Assembly (NCBI GenBank): GCA_910584095.1
Contig: CAJTYU010000032.1
Location: 1 to 24,929 of the forward strand
Length of the DNA stretch: 24,929 nucleotides
From: an uncultured Dorea sp.
GTDB taxonomy: Bacteria; Bacillota; Clostridia; Lachnospirales; Lachnospiraceae
Reading direction: 5' to 3'
Numbering within the stretch: the first letter of the stretch is position 1; each line of letters starts with the position of its first letter. The notes under the pieces were generated by a model, which was given only the letters and a program-made list of their open reading frames with translations, had not been told where the DNA came from and did no database searches. The position numbers and the translations under genes were made by a program. This document shows, piece by piece, positions 16,651-23,842 of the stretch.

Positions 16651-16988
16651 TAGCTTAAAAAGCACCAGACATAAAAGGCGTTGAAGGAAAGAGTAGTCTG
16701 CCGGAGTTAGACAGAGAGAGGGACTTAAGGCTGGAAGCCCTTATGACAGAAGACGGATGAAGACCATTCCCAAGCCGCAGTGCAGAACACTTGCTGTGTA
16801 GATGTATCGTATATTACGGTATAAAGCAGTATACAGCGGGAGAGTAAGCGCTGCCGTATTCCCGGCGTTAAAGGGCGAAGATTCCAGCGGAAGCTGGAAT
16901 GGCGAGTGAAAAATTAAGGTGGAACCGTGCAGAATAAAAACATGCACCCTTAGACAGACAGCGTAGGCTTATGTCAGGGTGCTTTTTT
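16651..16988 (+). ncRNA. Threonine T-box leader upstream of thrS
   Basis: A T-box riboswitch reads uncharged tRNA-Thr and allows transcription of thrS when charged tRNA is scarce. The T-box sequence AAGGTGGAACCGTGC lies at 16916-16930. A probable specifier triplet ACC (Thr) is at 16763-16765 in GAAGACCATTCCC, followed by the expected purine. The stem I start resembles the usual GAAGGAAAGAGTAG, with AGAGAGGG and GGCTGGAAGCCC further along. A GGAA-looped 8-bp hairpin at 16881-16900 fits stem III. The terminator arms GCACCCT (16944-16950) and AGGGTGC (16976-16982) plus TTTTTT complete the switch. Boundaries are approximate. Confidence 0.93.
16944..16988 (+). terminator. Conditional terminator of the thrS T-box
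   Basis: GCACCCT (16944-16950) pairs with AGGGTGC (16976-16982), followed by six T (16983-16988). It competes with the antiterminator formed by the T-box sequence. Confidence 0.9.
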
Positions 16989-17066
16989 GCTGCTATATGC
17001 TATGATAAATACAAGATCTTACCCTCCGTTTTACACGACGGGGTAAAAAAGAGAGGAGAAATGACC

Positions 17067-18818
17067 ATGAAAATTAGTATGAAGGACGGCACAATTCAGG
17101 ATTTGACATTTAATGATGAGGCTGGCGCGGAGGCATTTCACCATACGACCTCCCATATTCTGGCGCAGGCGGTAAAGCGTCTGTATCCGGATACCAAATG
17201 TGCGATCGGACCGGCAATTAAGGATGGATTTTATTATGATTTTGAGTTCAGCTTTCCATTTACCACGGAGCATTTGGCGGCCGTTGAGAAAGAGATGAGA
17301 AATATTGTAAAACAGGCAATTCCGCTGGAACGCTCTACGATGGGGCGCGAGGAGGCAATTGCTTATATGAAAGAAAGAAATGAGGATTACAAGGTAGAGC
17401 TGATTGAGGATCTTCCTGAGGACGTCAAGCTTAGCTTTTACTCGCAGGGTGACTTTACCGATTTGTGCGCCGGACCTCATGTAGCCAATACCAGCGTGAT
17501 TAAGGCATTTAAGCTTCAGAGTGTGGCGGGGGCTTACTGGAGAGGCGACGAGCACAGGCAGATGTTGACTAGGATCTATGGAACTTCCTTCCCAAAGGCC
17601 GCAGATTTAGAGGCGTATCTTAAGCGGATGGAGGAAGCGAAGCTTCGCGATCACAGAAAATTGGGCAAAGAGCTTGGACTGTTTGCGATTATGGACGAGG
17701 GGCCGGGATTTCCGTTTTTCCTTCCAAAGGGAATGATTCTGAAGAATCTGCTGCTGGATTACTGGAGAAAGCTGCATGAGAGAGAGGGCTATGTGGAGAT
17801 TTCCACACCGATTATCTTAAGCAGGCAGCTCTGGGAAAATTCCGGGCATTGGGATCACTATAAGGATAATATGTATACAACGGTCATTGACGATGCAGAT
17901 TATGCAGTAAAACCGATGAATTGTCCCGGCGGAATGCTGGTATATAAGATCGAGCCGCGTTCCTATAAGGATTTGCCGATGCGCGTCGGTGAGATTGGCC
18001 TGGTACACCGCCACGAGAAATCCGGCCAGCTTCATGGGTTAATGCGCGTGCGTTGTTTTAATCAGGATGACGCACATATTTTCATGACAAAGGATCAGAT
18101 CCGGGATGAGATCAAAAGCGTTGTAAGGCTGATTGACGAAGTATATCATAAATTTGGATTTAAATACCATGTGGAGTTATCAACCAGACCGGAAGACAGC
18201 ATGGGCAGTGATGAGGACTGGAATATGGCGACAGAGGCTCTTCGCGGCGCCTTGAATGAGATTGGTCTGGATTACGTGGTAAATGAAGGGGACGGAGCCT
18301 TTTACGGACCGAAGATTGATTTCCATCTGGAGGATTCTATTGGAAGGACATGGCAGTGCGGTACGATACAGCTTGATTTCCAGATGCCCCAGAGATTTGA
18401 TCTGGAATATACGGGAGCAGACGGGGAGAAGCACCGTCCAATCATGATTCACAGGGTAGCGTTTGGCTCTATTGAGCGGTTTATTGGTATTTTGATCGAA
18501 CATTTTGCGGGAAAATTCCCTACATGGCTTGCGCCGGTGCAGGTGCGGGTTATGGCGGTATCTGAGAAATTCTCAGATTATGCGCAGAAGGTTCAGGATG
18601 AATTGAAAGCGGCGGGAATACGGAGCGAGGCAGACCTTCGGAACGAGAAACTTGGATATAAGATTCGTGAAGCCAGGATGCAGAGAGTCCCCTATATGGT
18701 AATTGTGGGAGAAAAGGAAATGGAGGAAGGAACCATTTCTGTAAGGAAGCGTGACGAAGGGGATCTTGGCGCGATGAAGCTTGAGGAACTAGTTGGAAAA
18801 ATTAAGGAAGAAGTATAG
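17067..18818 (+). CDS. thrS: Threonyl-tRNA synthetase (short form without TGS domain)
   Basis: Charges tRNA-Thr and hydrolyses mischarged Ser-tRNA-Thr. Start chosen at ATG 17067, 8 bases after AGGAG (17054-17058); the ATG at 17061 is too close to it. The product is 583 residues. The editing domain opens almost at once, with H26xxxH30 (HHTTSH) and the later DLCAGPH, so the roughly 60-residue TGS domain of the E. coli enzyme is reduced to about 20 residues. The class II catalytic core has the zinc cysteine C286 (MNCPGGM), HRHE, and motif 3 near HRVAFGSIERF. The anticodon-binding domain (about 480-583) has PTWLAPVQVRVM. Expression is set by the T-box leader. An imperfect hairpin (17019-17046) lies just before the ribosome site. 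Confidence 0.96.
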   Translation: MKISMKDGTIQDLTFNDEAGAEAFHHTTSHILAQAVKRLYPDTKCAIGPAIKDGFYYDFEFSFPFTTEHLAAVEKEMRNIVKQAIPLERSTMGREEAIAYMKERNEDYKVELIEDLPEDVKLSFYSQGDFTDLCAGPHVANTSVIKAFKLQSVAGAYWRGDEHRQMLTRIYGTSFPKAADLEAYLKRMEEAKLRDHRKLGKELGLFAIMDEGPGFPFFLPKGMILKNLLLDYWRKLHEREGYVEISTPIILSRQLWENSGHWDHYKDNMYTTVIDDADYAVKPMNCPGGMLVYKIEPRSYKDLPMRVGEIGLVHRHEKSGQLHGLMRVRCFNQDDAHIFMTKDQIRDEIKSVVRLIDEVYHKFGFKYHVELSTRPEDSMGSDEDWNMATEALRGALNEIGLDYVVNEGDGAFYGPKIDFHLEDSIGRTWQCGTIQLDFQMPQRFDLEYTGADGEKHRPIMIHRVAFGSIERFIGILIEHFAGKFPTWLAPVQVRVMAVSEKFSDYAQKVQDELKAAGIRSEADLRNEKLGYKIREARMQRVPYMVIVGEKEMEEGTISVRKRDEGDLGAMKLEELVGKIKEEV

Positions 18819-18891
18819 CATAGCGTACTGATTGAAATATGCAGCCGGAATAGGAAAAGGACCGGAGTATGTGTTAGGGAAGGTGATGCAG

Positions 18892-20190
18892 ATGGGACAT
18901 TTGACAACGAAAGACGCTTATAAGAACCTTGAGGAGAGGATTAACTGGTTTACCCAAGGGGCCCCGGTATCGGAGACCTTATATAAGATTCTTCAGGTGC
19001 TCTATACAGAGAAGGAAGCAAAATGGGTTTCACTGCTTCCGGTAAGACCTTTTACCCTGAGGAGAGCAGCGAAGATCTGGGGGACTACGGAGGCTAAGGC
19101 AGAGAAGCTCTTAGACCATCTCTGCGAGAAAGCGCTTCTGGTGGATTCGGATTATCATGGACAGAGGCAGTTTGTGATGCCGCCGCCGATGGCGGGTTTC
19201 ATCGAGTTTGCGTTGATGCGGACCAGAGGGGATATTGATCAGAAATATCTGGGCGAGCTTTATTACCAATATATGAATGTGGAGGAGGATTTTGTAAAGG
19301 ATCTGTTCTTTGCTACGGAGACTAGACTTGGAAGGGTATTTGTACAGGAGCCTGTGCTGACCAATGATAAGACGAACCATATTCTGGATTACGAGCGGGC
19401 GACGCATATTGTGGAGGATGCGAAATATATCGGTCTTGGAACCTGTTACTGCCGTCATAAGATGTACCATGCGGGCCATCCTTGCGAGATTGACGCGCCA
19501 TGGGATGTATGCCTGACCTTTGACAATGTGGCGCGCTCTCTGTCAGAGCACGGAGGCTATGCAAGGCTGATTTCCAAAGAAGAAGCAAAGGATGTGCTGC
19601 AGCTCTCCTATGAGAGCAATCTGGTACAGATTGGGGAAAATGTCAGGGAGCATCCGGCGTTTATCTGCAATTGCTGCGGATGCTGCTGCGAGGCGCTGCA
19701 GGCGGCCAGAAAGTTTAGCCCTATGCAGCCAGTAGCAACTACAAATTATATTCCAAAAATTTCCCCAGATACCTGTATAGCCTGTGGGAAATGCGTGAAG
19801 GTGTGTCCGATTTTAGCAATTGCTATGGAAGAGAAATCAGGAAATGGAACGGATGGAAAGAAGAGTAAGCGTCCGGTCATTAATGAGGAGATCTGTCTGG
19901 GATGCGGAGTGTGTGCTAGGAATTGTCCGACTAAGGCAATCAAATTGGAACGGCGTCCGATTCAGGTGATTACTCCGGTAAATAGTACCCATAGGTTTGT
20001 ACTTCAGGCGATTGAAAAGGGGACGCTTCAGAACCTGATCTTCGATAATCAGGCATTTGCCAATCACAGAGCGATGGCGGCGGTATTCGGGACGATTTTA
20101 AAGCTGCCGCCGTTAAAACAGGCAATGGCAAGCAAACAGTTTAAATCGGTGTATCTGGATAAGCTGTTGTCTATGCAGAAGAAAAAATAA
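18892..20190 (+). CDS. 4Fe-4S iron-sulfur protein with extra cysteine clusters, function unknown
   Basis: A 432-residue, probably cytoplasmic redox protein. ATG 18892 follows AAGGTG (18880-18885); the frame is open further upstream. The N-terminal 100 residues are winged-helix-like (RRAAKIWGTTEAKAEKLLDHL). Then come four cysteine clusters: CYCRHKMYHAGHPC from residue 185, CNCCGCCC from 259, and two standard ferredoxin motifs, CIACGKCVKVCP at 295 and CLGCGVCARNCP at 335. The two ferredoxin motifs should bind two [4Fe-4S] clusters; the first two cysteine groups are unusual and may hold another metal site. No flavin, molybdenum or hydrogenase motif is visible. It follows thrS by 73 bases without a terminator between, so some co-transcription is possible. 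Confidence 0.88.
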   Translation: MGHLTTKDAYKNLEERINWFTQGAPVSETLYKILQVLYTEKEAKWVSLLPVRPFTLRRAAKIWGTTEAKAEKLLDHLCEKALLVDSDYHGQRQFVMPPPMAGFIEFALMRTRGDIDQKYLGELYYQYMNVEEDFVKDLFFATETRLGRVFVQEPVLTNDKTNHILDYERATHIVEDAKYIGLGTCYCRHKMYHAGHPCEIDAPWDVCLTFDNVARSLSEHGGYARLISKEEAKDVLQLSYESNLVQIGENVREHPAFICNCCGCCCEALQAARKFSPMQPVATTNYIPKISPDTCIACGKCVKVCPILAIAMEEKSGNGTDGKKSKRPVINEEICLGCGVCARNCPTKAIKLERRPIQVITPVNSTHRFVLQAIEKGTLQNLIFDNQAFANHRAMAAVFGTILKLPPLKQAMASKQFKSVYLDKLLSMQKKK

Positions 20191-20202
20191 AGGGATTATT
20201 TT

Positions 20203-20244
20203 AGAGTGTAAGGTCTTATAGGCTTTGCACTCTTTGCATTTTTG
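20203..20244 (+). terminator. Rho-independent terminator after the iron-sulfur protein gene
   Basis: AGAGTG (20203-20208) pairs with CACTCT (20228-20233) with further imperfect inner pairs; TTTGCATTTTT follows. Confidence 0.75.
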
Positions 20245-20270
20245 TCAAATTATGCCGGCATATTCGGCTA

Positions 20271-20291
20271 TTCATCCACTTAGCGGATGAA
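20271..20291 (+). promoter_or_regulatory. 21-bp dyad upstream of the LytTR gene, candidate operator
   Basis: TTCATCC (20271-20277) and GGATGAA (20285-20291) flank ACTTAGC, whose CT and AG also pair. The dyad is centred about 37 bases upstream of the -35. Autoregulation by the LytTR protein is possible, although most LytTR sites are direct repeats. Confidence 0.4.
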
Positions 20292-20314
20292 ACAGACCAG
20301 ATATCCGTATGCTG

Positions 20315-20343
20315 TTGAAAGAAAAATAAAAATTTTCTATAAT
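20315..20343 (+). promoter_or_regulatory. Promoter of the LytTR-DUF3021 operon
   Basis: TTGAAA (20315-20320) and TATAAT (20338-20343) with the ideal 17-base spacer. The predicted leader is under 20 bases, leading straight into AAGGAGGT. Confidence 0.75.
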
Positions 20344-20368
20344 CATGTTACGAAGGAGGTGCAGAGAA

Positions 20369-20809
20369 TTGCAGGTTGAAATAAAGATAGATTCCGCATA
20401 TACAGATCCGAAAATTATGATTCTGACAGCAGCCGTGACGGAAGATGTGAACCAGATCGTAAAAAAGCTGTCGGAGGAGTATCTATGGATGCTGCCGGGA
20501 ATCCGGGATGACAAGCTGGAATTGTTGAAACAGGAAGAACTGATCCGGATTTATACCCATTCAGGAAAGGTCTTTGCAGTGACCGATAAAGGAGAGTATG
20601 TTGTCCGGCGAAGGCTCTACGAGTTGGAAGGCCAGCTTGACAACGGATGTTTTGTCCGCATTTCAAATTCAGAAATTATCAATTTAAAGAAGGTGGAATA
20701 TTTTGACTTAAGCTTTACCGGAACAATCTGTGTGAAACTGGCTGACCAAACATCTACTTATGTATCGAGAAGGTATGTTTCAAAGATTAAATCAGTATTG
20801 GGAATATGA
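20369..20809 (+). CDS. LytTR-domain DNA-binding regulator
   Basis: Transcriptional regulator of 146 residues without a receiver domain. Start TTG 20369 lies 8 bases after AAGGAGGT (20353-20360); the ATG at 20345 precedes the ribosome site. The N-terminal 50 residues are unassigned. The LytTR domain (about 52-145) is recognisable from EELIRIYTHSGKVFAVTDKG, the LYELEGQLDNGCFVRISNS segment, IINLKKVEYFDLSF and RRYVSKIKSVLG. Stand-alone LytTR proteins paired with a small membrane protein are known in streptococci (HdrR/HdrM and BrsR/BrsM), where the membrane protein holds the regulator inactive. The next gene begins 10 bases after this stop, which fits that arrangement. Confidence 0.92.
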   Translation: MQVEIKIDSAYTDPKIMILTAAVTEDVNQIVKKLSEEYLWMLPGIRDDKLELLKQEELIRIYTHSGKVFAVTDKGEYVVRRRLYELEGQLDNGCFVRISNSEIINLKKVEYFDLSFTGTICVKLADQTSTYVSRRYVSKIKSVLGI

Positions 20810-20819
20810 GGTGAAAAGG

Positions 20820-21266
20820 ATGAAGAAAAATATAATGATGCGTGGGATTTATGGTTTTCCGACAGGTATTGCGATTGGATATCTTATAACGATTATTATT
20901 TCGGCTATATGGGGAGAAGGGCATTATGCGCCTTGCATGCCGGAATTGGCCGAAAGAATGGGGAGCGAAATAAGCGCGGTCATCCTGCAGGCGGTACTGT
21001 GCGGGCTGCTTGGAACGGTATGCGGCGGCGGCTCAGTGATATGGGATATGGAGGAATGGAGCATTGCCAGGCAGACGGGAACCTATTTTCTGCTTGTCCT
21101 AGTTACTATGATGCCGATCGGATATGCCCTGAGGTGGATGGAACGCAGTTTTGCGGGGATTGTTCAGTACTGCGTTATCTTTGCAATTATATTTGCAGCA
21201 GTGTGGATCCTGCAGTATTTTAATGTGTTGCGAAAGATCAAAGCAATTAATTCAAAATTAAATTAA
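20820..21266 (+). CDS. DUF3021-like four-helix membrane protein, probable partner of the LytTR regulator
   Basis: A 148-residue integral membrane protein starting at ATG 20820 (MKKNIMMRGIYGF) 6 bases after GAGGTG, within a few bases of the regulator stop. Four hydrophobic segments lie at about 8-30, 52-72, 85-105 and 115-135. The short GGGSVIWDMEEWSIARQT loop between helices two and three is typical of DUF3021 proteins, which nearly always sit beside LytTR genes. By analogy with HdrM/BrsM it may restrain the regulator at the membrane until an unknown signal arrives; that role is inferred from gene order. The following gene is convergent. Confidence 0.88.
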   Translation: MKKNIMMRGIYGFPTGIAIGYLITIIISAIWGEGHYAPCMPELAERMGSEISAVILQAVLCGLLGTVCGGGSVIWDMEEWSIARQTGTYFLLVLVTMMPIGYALRWMERSFAGIVQYCVIFAIIFAAVWILQYFNVLRKIKAINSKLN

Positions 21267-21315
21267 AGTAGGAAAACCGTATTGCAGATAAAATCTATTG
21301 GAAAAGGCAGTTCAT

Positions 21316-21378
21316 AAGAAAAACGTCCTATATGGATTAGTAAGTTGCTATTTCAGTAACGACCATATCCATAGGACG
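21316..21378 (-). terminator. Terminator of the cyclo-ligase gene, left arm inside the coding region
   Basis: On the reverse strand CGTCCTATGGAT (within the last codons) pairs with ATCCATATAGGACG after the stop, with a two-base bulge, followed by TTTTTCTT (21323-21316). The loop is long (29 bases). The stem, T run and position support a terminator. Confidence 0.65.
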
Positions 21379-21885
21379 GTCATGAGGCTCGTGACAAACA
21401 TGGTCTAATAATATTTGTTCTCTGCAGACGGCGGCGGCTGGAAACGTAGTATTCATAAGATACCGATCATAGTAGCCGCCCCCGTGGCCGAGCCGGTTCT
21501 TTTTTCGGTCGCATGACAGACAGGGAAGAATTGCAAAATCGATTTCAGGAGGGGTTACAAGGGCACAATGTGCTTTTGGCTCTGGAATTTGGTATTTCCC
21601 ATTTGTCAAGTCCTCCCAAGAACGGATTTCAAAGGCGTCCATGATGCCTTCGGAAATGCATCTTGGCACGGCAATCCGCTTTCCTGAGGTCCAAGCATCC
21701 TGTATGATGGGATGGGTGTCTACTTCTTTGACAGTGCTGACATAACAAAAAATGCAAGAGGCATTTCGATAGACTGGAAGTGATAGAATAGAGAGGCAGA
21801 TTGCCTTGTCGGAGATAAGGCAATATCCGGGGGTTAGCTTTTTGATTCGGCGGCGTATTTCTTCTCGCTGAGTATGTTTATTCAT
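21337..21885 (-). CDS. 5-formyltetrahydrofolate cyclo-ligase
   Basis: Converts 5-formyl-THF to 5,10-methenyl-THF using ATP, returning stored folate to one-carbon metabolism. 182 residues, normal length (about 180-200). The family signature NRLGHGGGYYDRYL is at about residues 129-142, and the N-terminal basic helix (TQREEIRRRIKKLTP) and the CYVSTVKEVDTHPII segment are also typical. ATG at 21885-21883 follows AGGAGGG. It is transcribed alone, convergent with the LytTR operon and divergent from the lipoprotein gene. Cytoplasmic. No anomaly in the protein. Confidence 0.95.
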   Translation of the reverse strand: MNKHTQREEIRRRIKKLTPGYCLISDKAICLSILSLPVYRNASCIFCYVSTVKEVDTHPIIQDAWTSGKRIAVPRCISEGIMDAFEIRSWEDLTNGKYQIPEPKAHCALVTPPEIDFAILPCLSCDRKKNRLGHGGGYYDRYLMNTTFPAAAVCREQILLDHVCHEPHDRPMDMVVTEIATY

Positions 21886-21919
21886 ATGAGCCCTCCTTTT
21901 TGAGTTATAATGATATATA

Positions 21920-21948
21920 ATTATAGCGTGAAGCGTGTCTGATGAAAA
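21920..21948 (-). promoter_or_regulatory. Promoter of the 5-formyl-THF cyclo-ligase gene
   Basis: Reading the reverse strand, TTTTCA (21948-21943), 17 bases, TATAAT (21925-21920). It lies about 35 bases before the cyclo-ligase start. Confidence 0.65.
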
Positions 21949-22042
21949 GAGATAATGTCATTTTGGAAAAAGGTATCCGCTCACAAATTTGAAATTATGT
22001 GCATATAGTAAAGCATCGAATCATATAAGGAGGATGTGTTTT

Positions 22043-22330
22043 ATGAAAAAGCGTATAATTTCTTTGGCGCTGATAGCAGTTATGTCAGCTGTGATGCTGC
22101 TTGCTTGTTCATCGACGGAGGATGAGACGACTTCGGTATCTGACGCAGAAAAGACTGAGGAGGCTGTTCCGGACACTGTTCAGAAAGCAAATCCAAAGCC
22201 GGTGAAAGTTGTATTGAATGAAGTGGCGCATTCTATTTTTTATGCACCAATGTATGTGGCAATTGAAGAAGGATACTTTAAGGAAGAGGGAATTGATTTA
22301 GATGTGGTTACAGGATTTGGGGCTATATGA
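22043..22330 (+). pseudogene. ABC substrate-binding lipoprotein (NMT1/SsuA/ThiY-like), truncated by element insertion
   Basis: N-terminal third of a periplasmic-type binding protein. ATG 22043 follows AAGGAGG. The lipoprotein signal peptide ends at the lipobox LLAC with C22, followed by an acidic Ser/Thr-rich linker. The mature domain starts typically: VKVVLNEVAHSIFYAPMYVAIEEGYFKEEGIDLDVV, the opening of NMT1/TauA/SsuA/ThiY-type proteins. After TGFGA the expected continuation (an ADK-type helix and about 220 more residues) is missing and a stop comes two codons later, at 22328. The reverse-strand recombinase ends 16 bases beyond. The remaining 3' part is therefore expected at the far end of the inserted DNA, outside the window. 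In its present form it cannot bind substrate. Substrate unknown. Confidence 0.9.
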
Positions 22331-22352
22331 TTAGTACAAAACAAATCATATA
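22324..22352. repeat. Inverted repeat at the element end, candidate attachment-site arm
   Basis: TATATGATT (22324-22332) and AATCATATA (22344-22352) are perfect 9-base arms 11 bases apart. They span the point where the binding-protein gene loses its family match and the last codons of the recombinase. There is no T run on either strand, so a terminator is unlikely. The crossover is probably at or just left of 22324. Confidence 0.5.
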
Positions 22353-23737
22353 AAATCTACGTATTCTACGGAGAAATCCTTGTTAATATGTATCTGTTTA
22401 ACTATAGTCCTCCAAAAAGATCTCTTATTCTCTTGGGAAAGAGATGCGTAGATGCTTCGGAAGTCAGTCTCTAATAGCTGTTCCAAATGTGAAAAATCTT
22501 TTTTTTCTTCTGGGAGGGCGGAGGATAATTCGTTTATTTCGCTTTCAAGCCGGCTGTATTCCTGATTATAATAATCCCATTCAATACGACCTTTTTGAAA
22601 GAGTAAGTTTAGCCGATCAAGCTCCTTGCGGAGTTGTCCGGGTGTTTTTGTTTTGATAGTCTTTTTCTTTTGTTCGTCTATTTTGTTTACGCGTAGGGCA
22701 TATTTCTTAAATTCGTATTCCAGATTATCTAAAAGATATTTTTCTATGAGATTCTGGCTGAGCCTATGGCGGTTGCTGCATTTCTTATCTATTGTTGCAC
22801 GGTTGCATCGGTAATAGTAGTAGGTGCGTTTTTCTCCGGTTTTACGGTTAATGGTGGAATTGCAGGCAATGCTGCATAAAAGCCTGCCGCATTCAGGGCA
22901 TTTGATAAGTCCTGTAAACAGATAAACTCGGCCAGAGGGGGCGCGCTTTACGTTTCGACCAGAGATACTGTGAATTTCATCATATTCTGCTTCTGTCAGG
23001 TATGCGGGGCAGTATGGGATTCCACGATAGGTGCCCTTGTAAAATTCGCTGGATAGCATAGTGCGCATGTTAGCCCAGGAAAAATCAGGATTATAATATT
23101 TCTTGATGTAGTTTAATGTGTCAGTTTTACTCTGGTGCTTCCGGAAGAATCTGAAAAAATCATTGACAAGTTCTTCCTGATCAGGATTCTTAACCATCTT
23201 TTTCATCCCATCCACTTCGGATGCCATGTAACCGATAGGCATGTTTGCATTTCCGAAGATTAGTTTGCCCTGTCGGATGGATGCTTCATTCACGAACTTA
23301 ATTCGTTCGCTGGTAGTATCCACTTCATTCTGTCCAATAGAAAGGACTACATTTAACTGTAAACGCCCGTCGCGAGTCTCCATATTAATACCGGGTTCGC
23401 TGGCAGATATCCAGTGTACGCCATGTGCATCCAGAATATCTTGTACTTTATAAAAATCGGACATATTTCGAAACCATCTGTCAAGGCGCCAGAAAAGGAT
23501 AACGTCTATTTTACCGGCTTTTACGTCTGAAAGCAGTGAATGTATGGCCTTACGCTTTTTAAATTCTTTACGGGCGGTTTTGCCTTCGTCAGCATAGACA
23601 CCGGCTATTGCCATGTTGTGATCTGCGGCGTATTGTGAAAGATATTCTTTTTGGGCTTCCAGCGATTTACCATGTATCATTTGCTCTGAGGTAGAGACGC
23701 GAATGTAGATGGCGCAGCGTGGTATTTTATTTTCCAT
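22346..23737 (-). CDS. Large serine recombinase (integrase) of an integrative element
   Basis: Site-specific recombinase of the large serine family (TndX/TnpX/SpoIVCA-type). Start ATG 23737-23735 after AGGAGGG gives 463 residues. The resolvase domain (1-150) has R13 and the catalytic S15 in YIRVSTSEQ, then GKSLEAQKEYL and LDRWFRN. The recombinase domain covers about 160-265. A zinc ribbon follows, from CPECGRLLC at about 277 to the CNRATIDKKCSN cysteines. A coiled-coil region (about 360-430) precedes the C-terminus. This enzyme would cut element and target with a two-base stagger and join them. Its 3' end abuts the interrupted gene, the normal position of such integrases. At 463 residues it is on the short side of the family. 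Confidence 0.95.
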   Translation of the reverse strand: MENKIPRCAIYIRVSTSEQMIHGKSLEAQKEYLSQYAADHNMAIAGVYADEGKTARKEFKKRKAIHSLLSDVKAGKIDVILFWRLDRWFRNMSDFYKVQDILDAHGVHWISASEPGINMETRDGRLQLNVVLSIGQNEVDTTSERIKFVNEASIRQGKLIFGNANMPIGYMASEVDGMKKMVKNPDQEELVNDFFRFFRKHQSKTDTLNYIKKYYNPDFSWANMRTMLSSEFYKGTYRGIPYCPAYLTEAEYDEIHSISGRNVKRAPSGRVYLFTGLIKCPECGRLLCSIACNSTINRKTGEKRTYYYYRCNRATIDKKCSNRHRLSQNLIEKYLLDNLEYEFKKYALRVNKIDEQKKKTIKTKTPGQLRKELDRLNLLFQKGRIEWDYYNQEYSRLESEINELSSALPEEKKDFSHLEQLLETDFRSIYASLSQENKRSFWRTIVKQIHINKDFSVEYVDFI

Positions 23738-23810
23738 TGTTATTTCCCTCCTCTGTAATGTTATGAAAAAATGGTATAAAAAATACACCTGTACAGGTGC
23801 CGGAGGATTG

Positions 23811-23819
23811 TGGTATAAT
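23811..23819 (+). promoter_or_regulatory. Extended -10 promoter, forward, inside the palindrome
   Basis: TGGTATAAT (23811-23819 including the TGG) is an extended -10 pointing away from the recombinase. A start near 23826 would give an RNA of about 70-80 bases ending at the terminator at 23868-23896. Confidence 0.45.
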
Positions 23820-23842
23820 CAGCTTGCGAGAGCTGTTCAATC
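23814..23842 (-). promoter_or_regulatory. Possible recombinase promoter, reverse strand
   Basis: Reading the reverse strand, TTGAAC, 17 bases, TATACC lies in the centre of the palindrome and overlaps the forward promoter. The perfect 14-bp palindrome would then be in the transcribed leader or act as an operator. The -10 is weak. Confidence 0.35.

Noticed and set aside
21886..22042. Possible TPP or other riboswitch before the binding-protein gene (considered because ThiY-like proteins can be thiamine-controlled)
   Set aside because: No CTGAGA or ACCTGATCTGG core and no terminator-antiterminator pair; only A/T-rich promoter-like sequence is seen.
22444..22656. Forward open frames within the recombinase region (also 22626-22814 and 23241-23453)
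   Set aside because: Antisense to the recombinase, no ribosome sites, hydrophobic or arginine-rich nonsense products.
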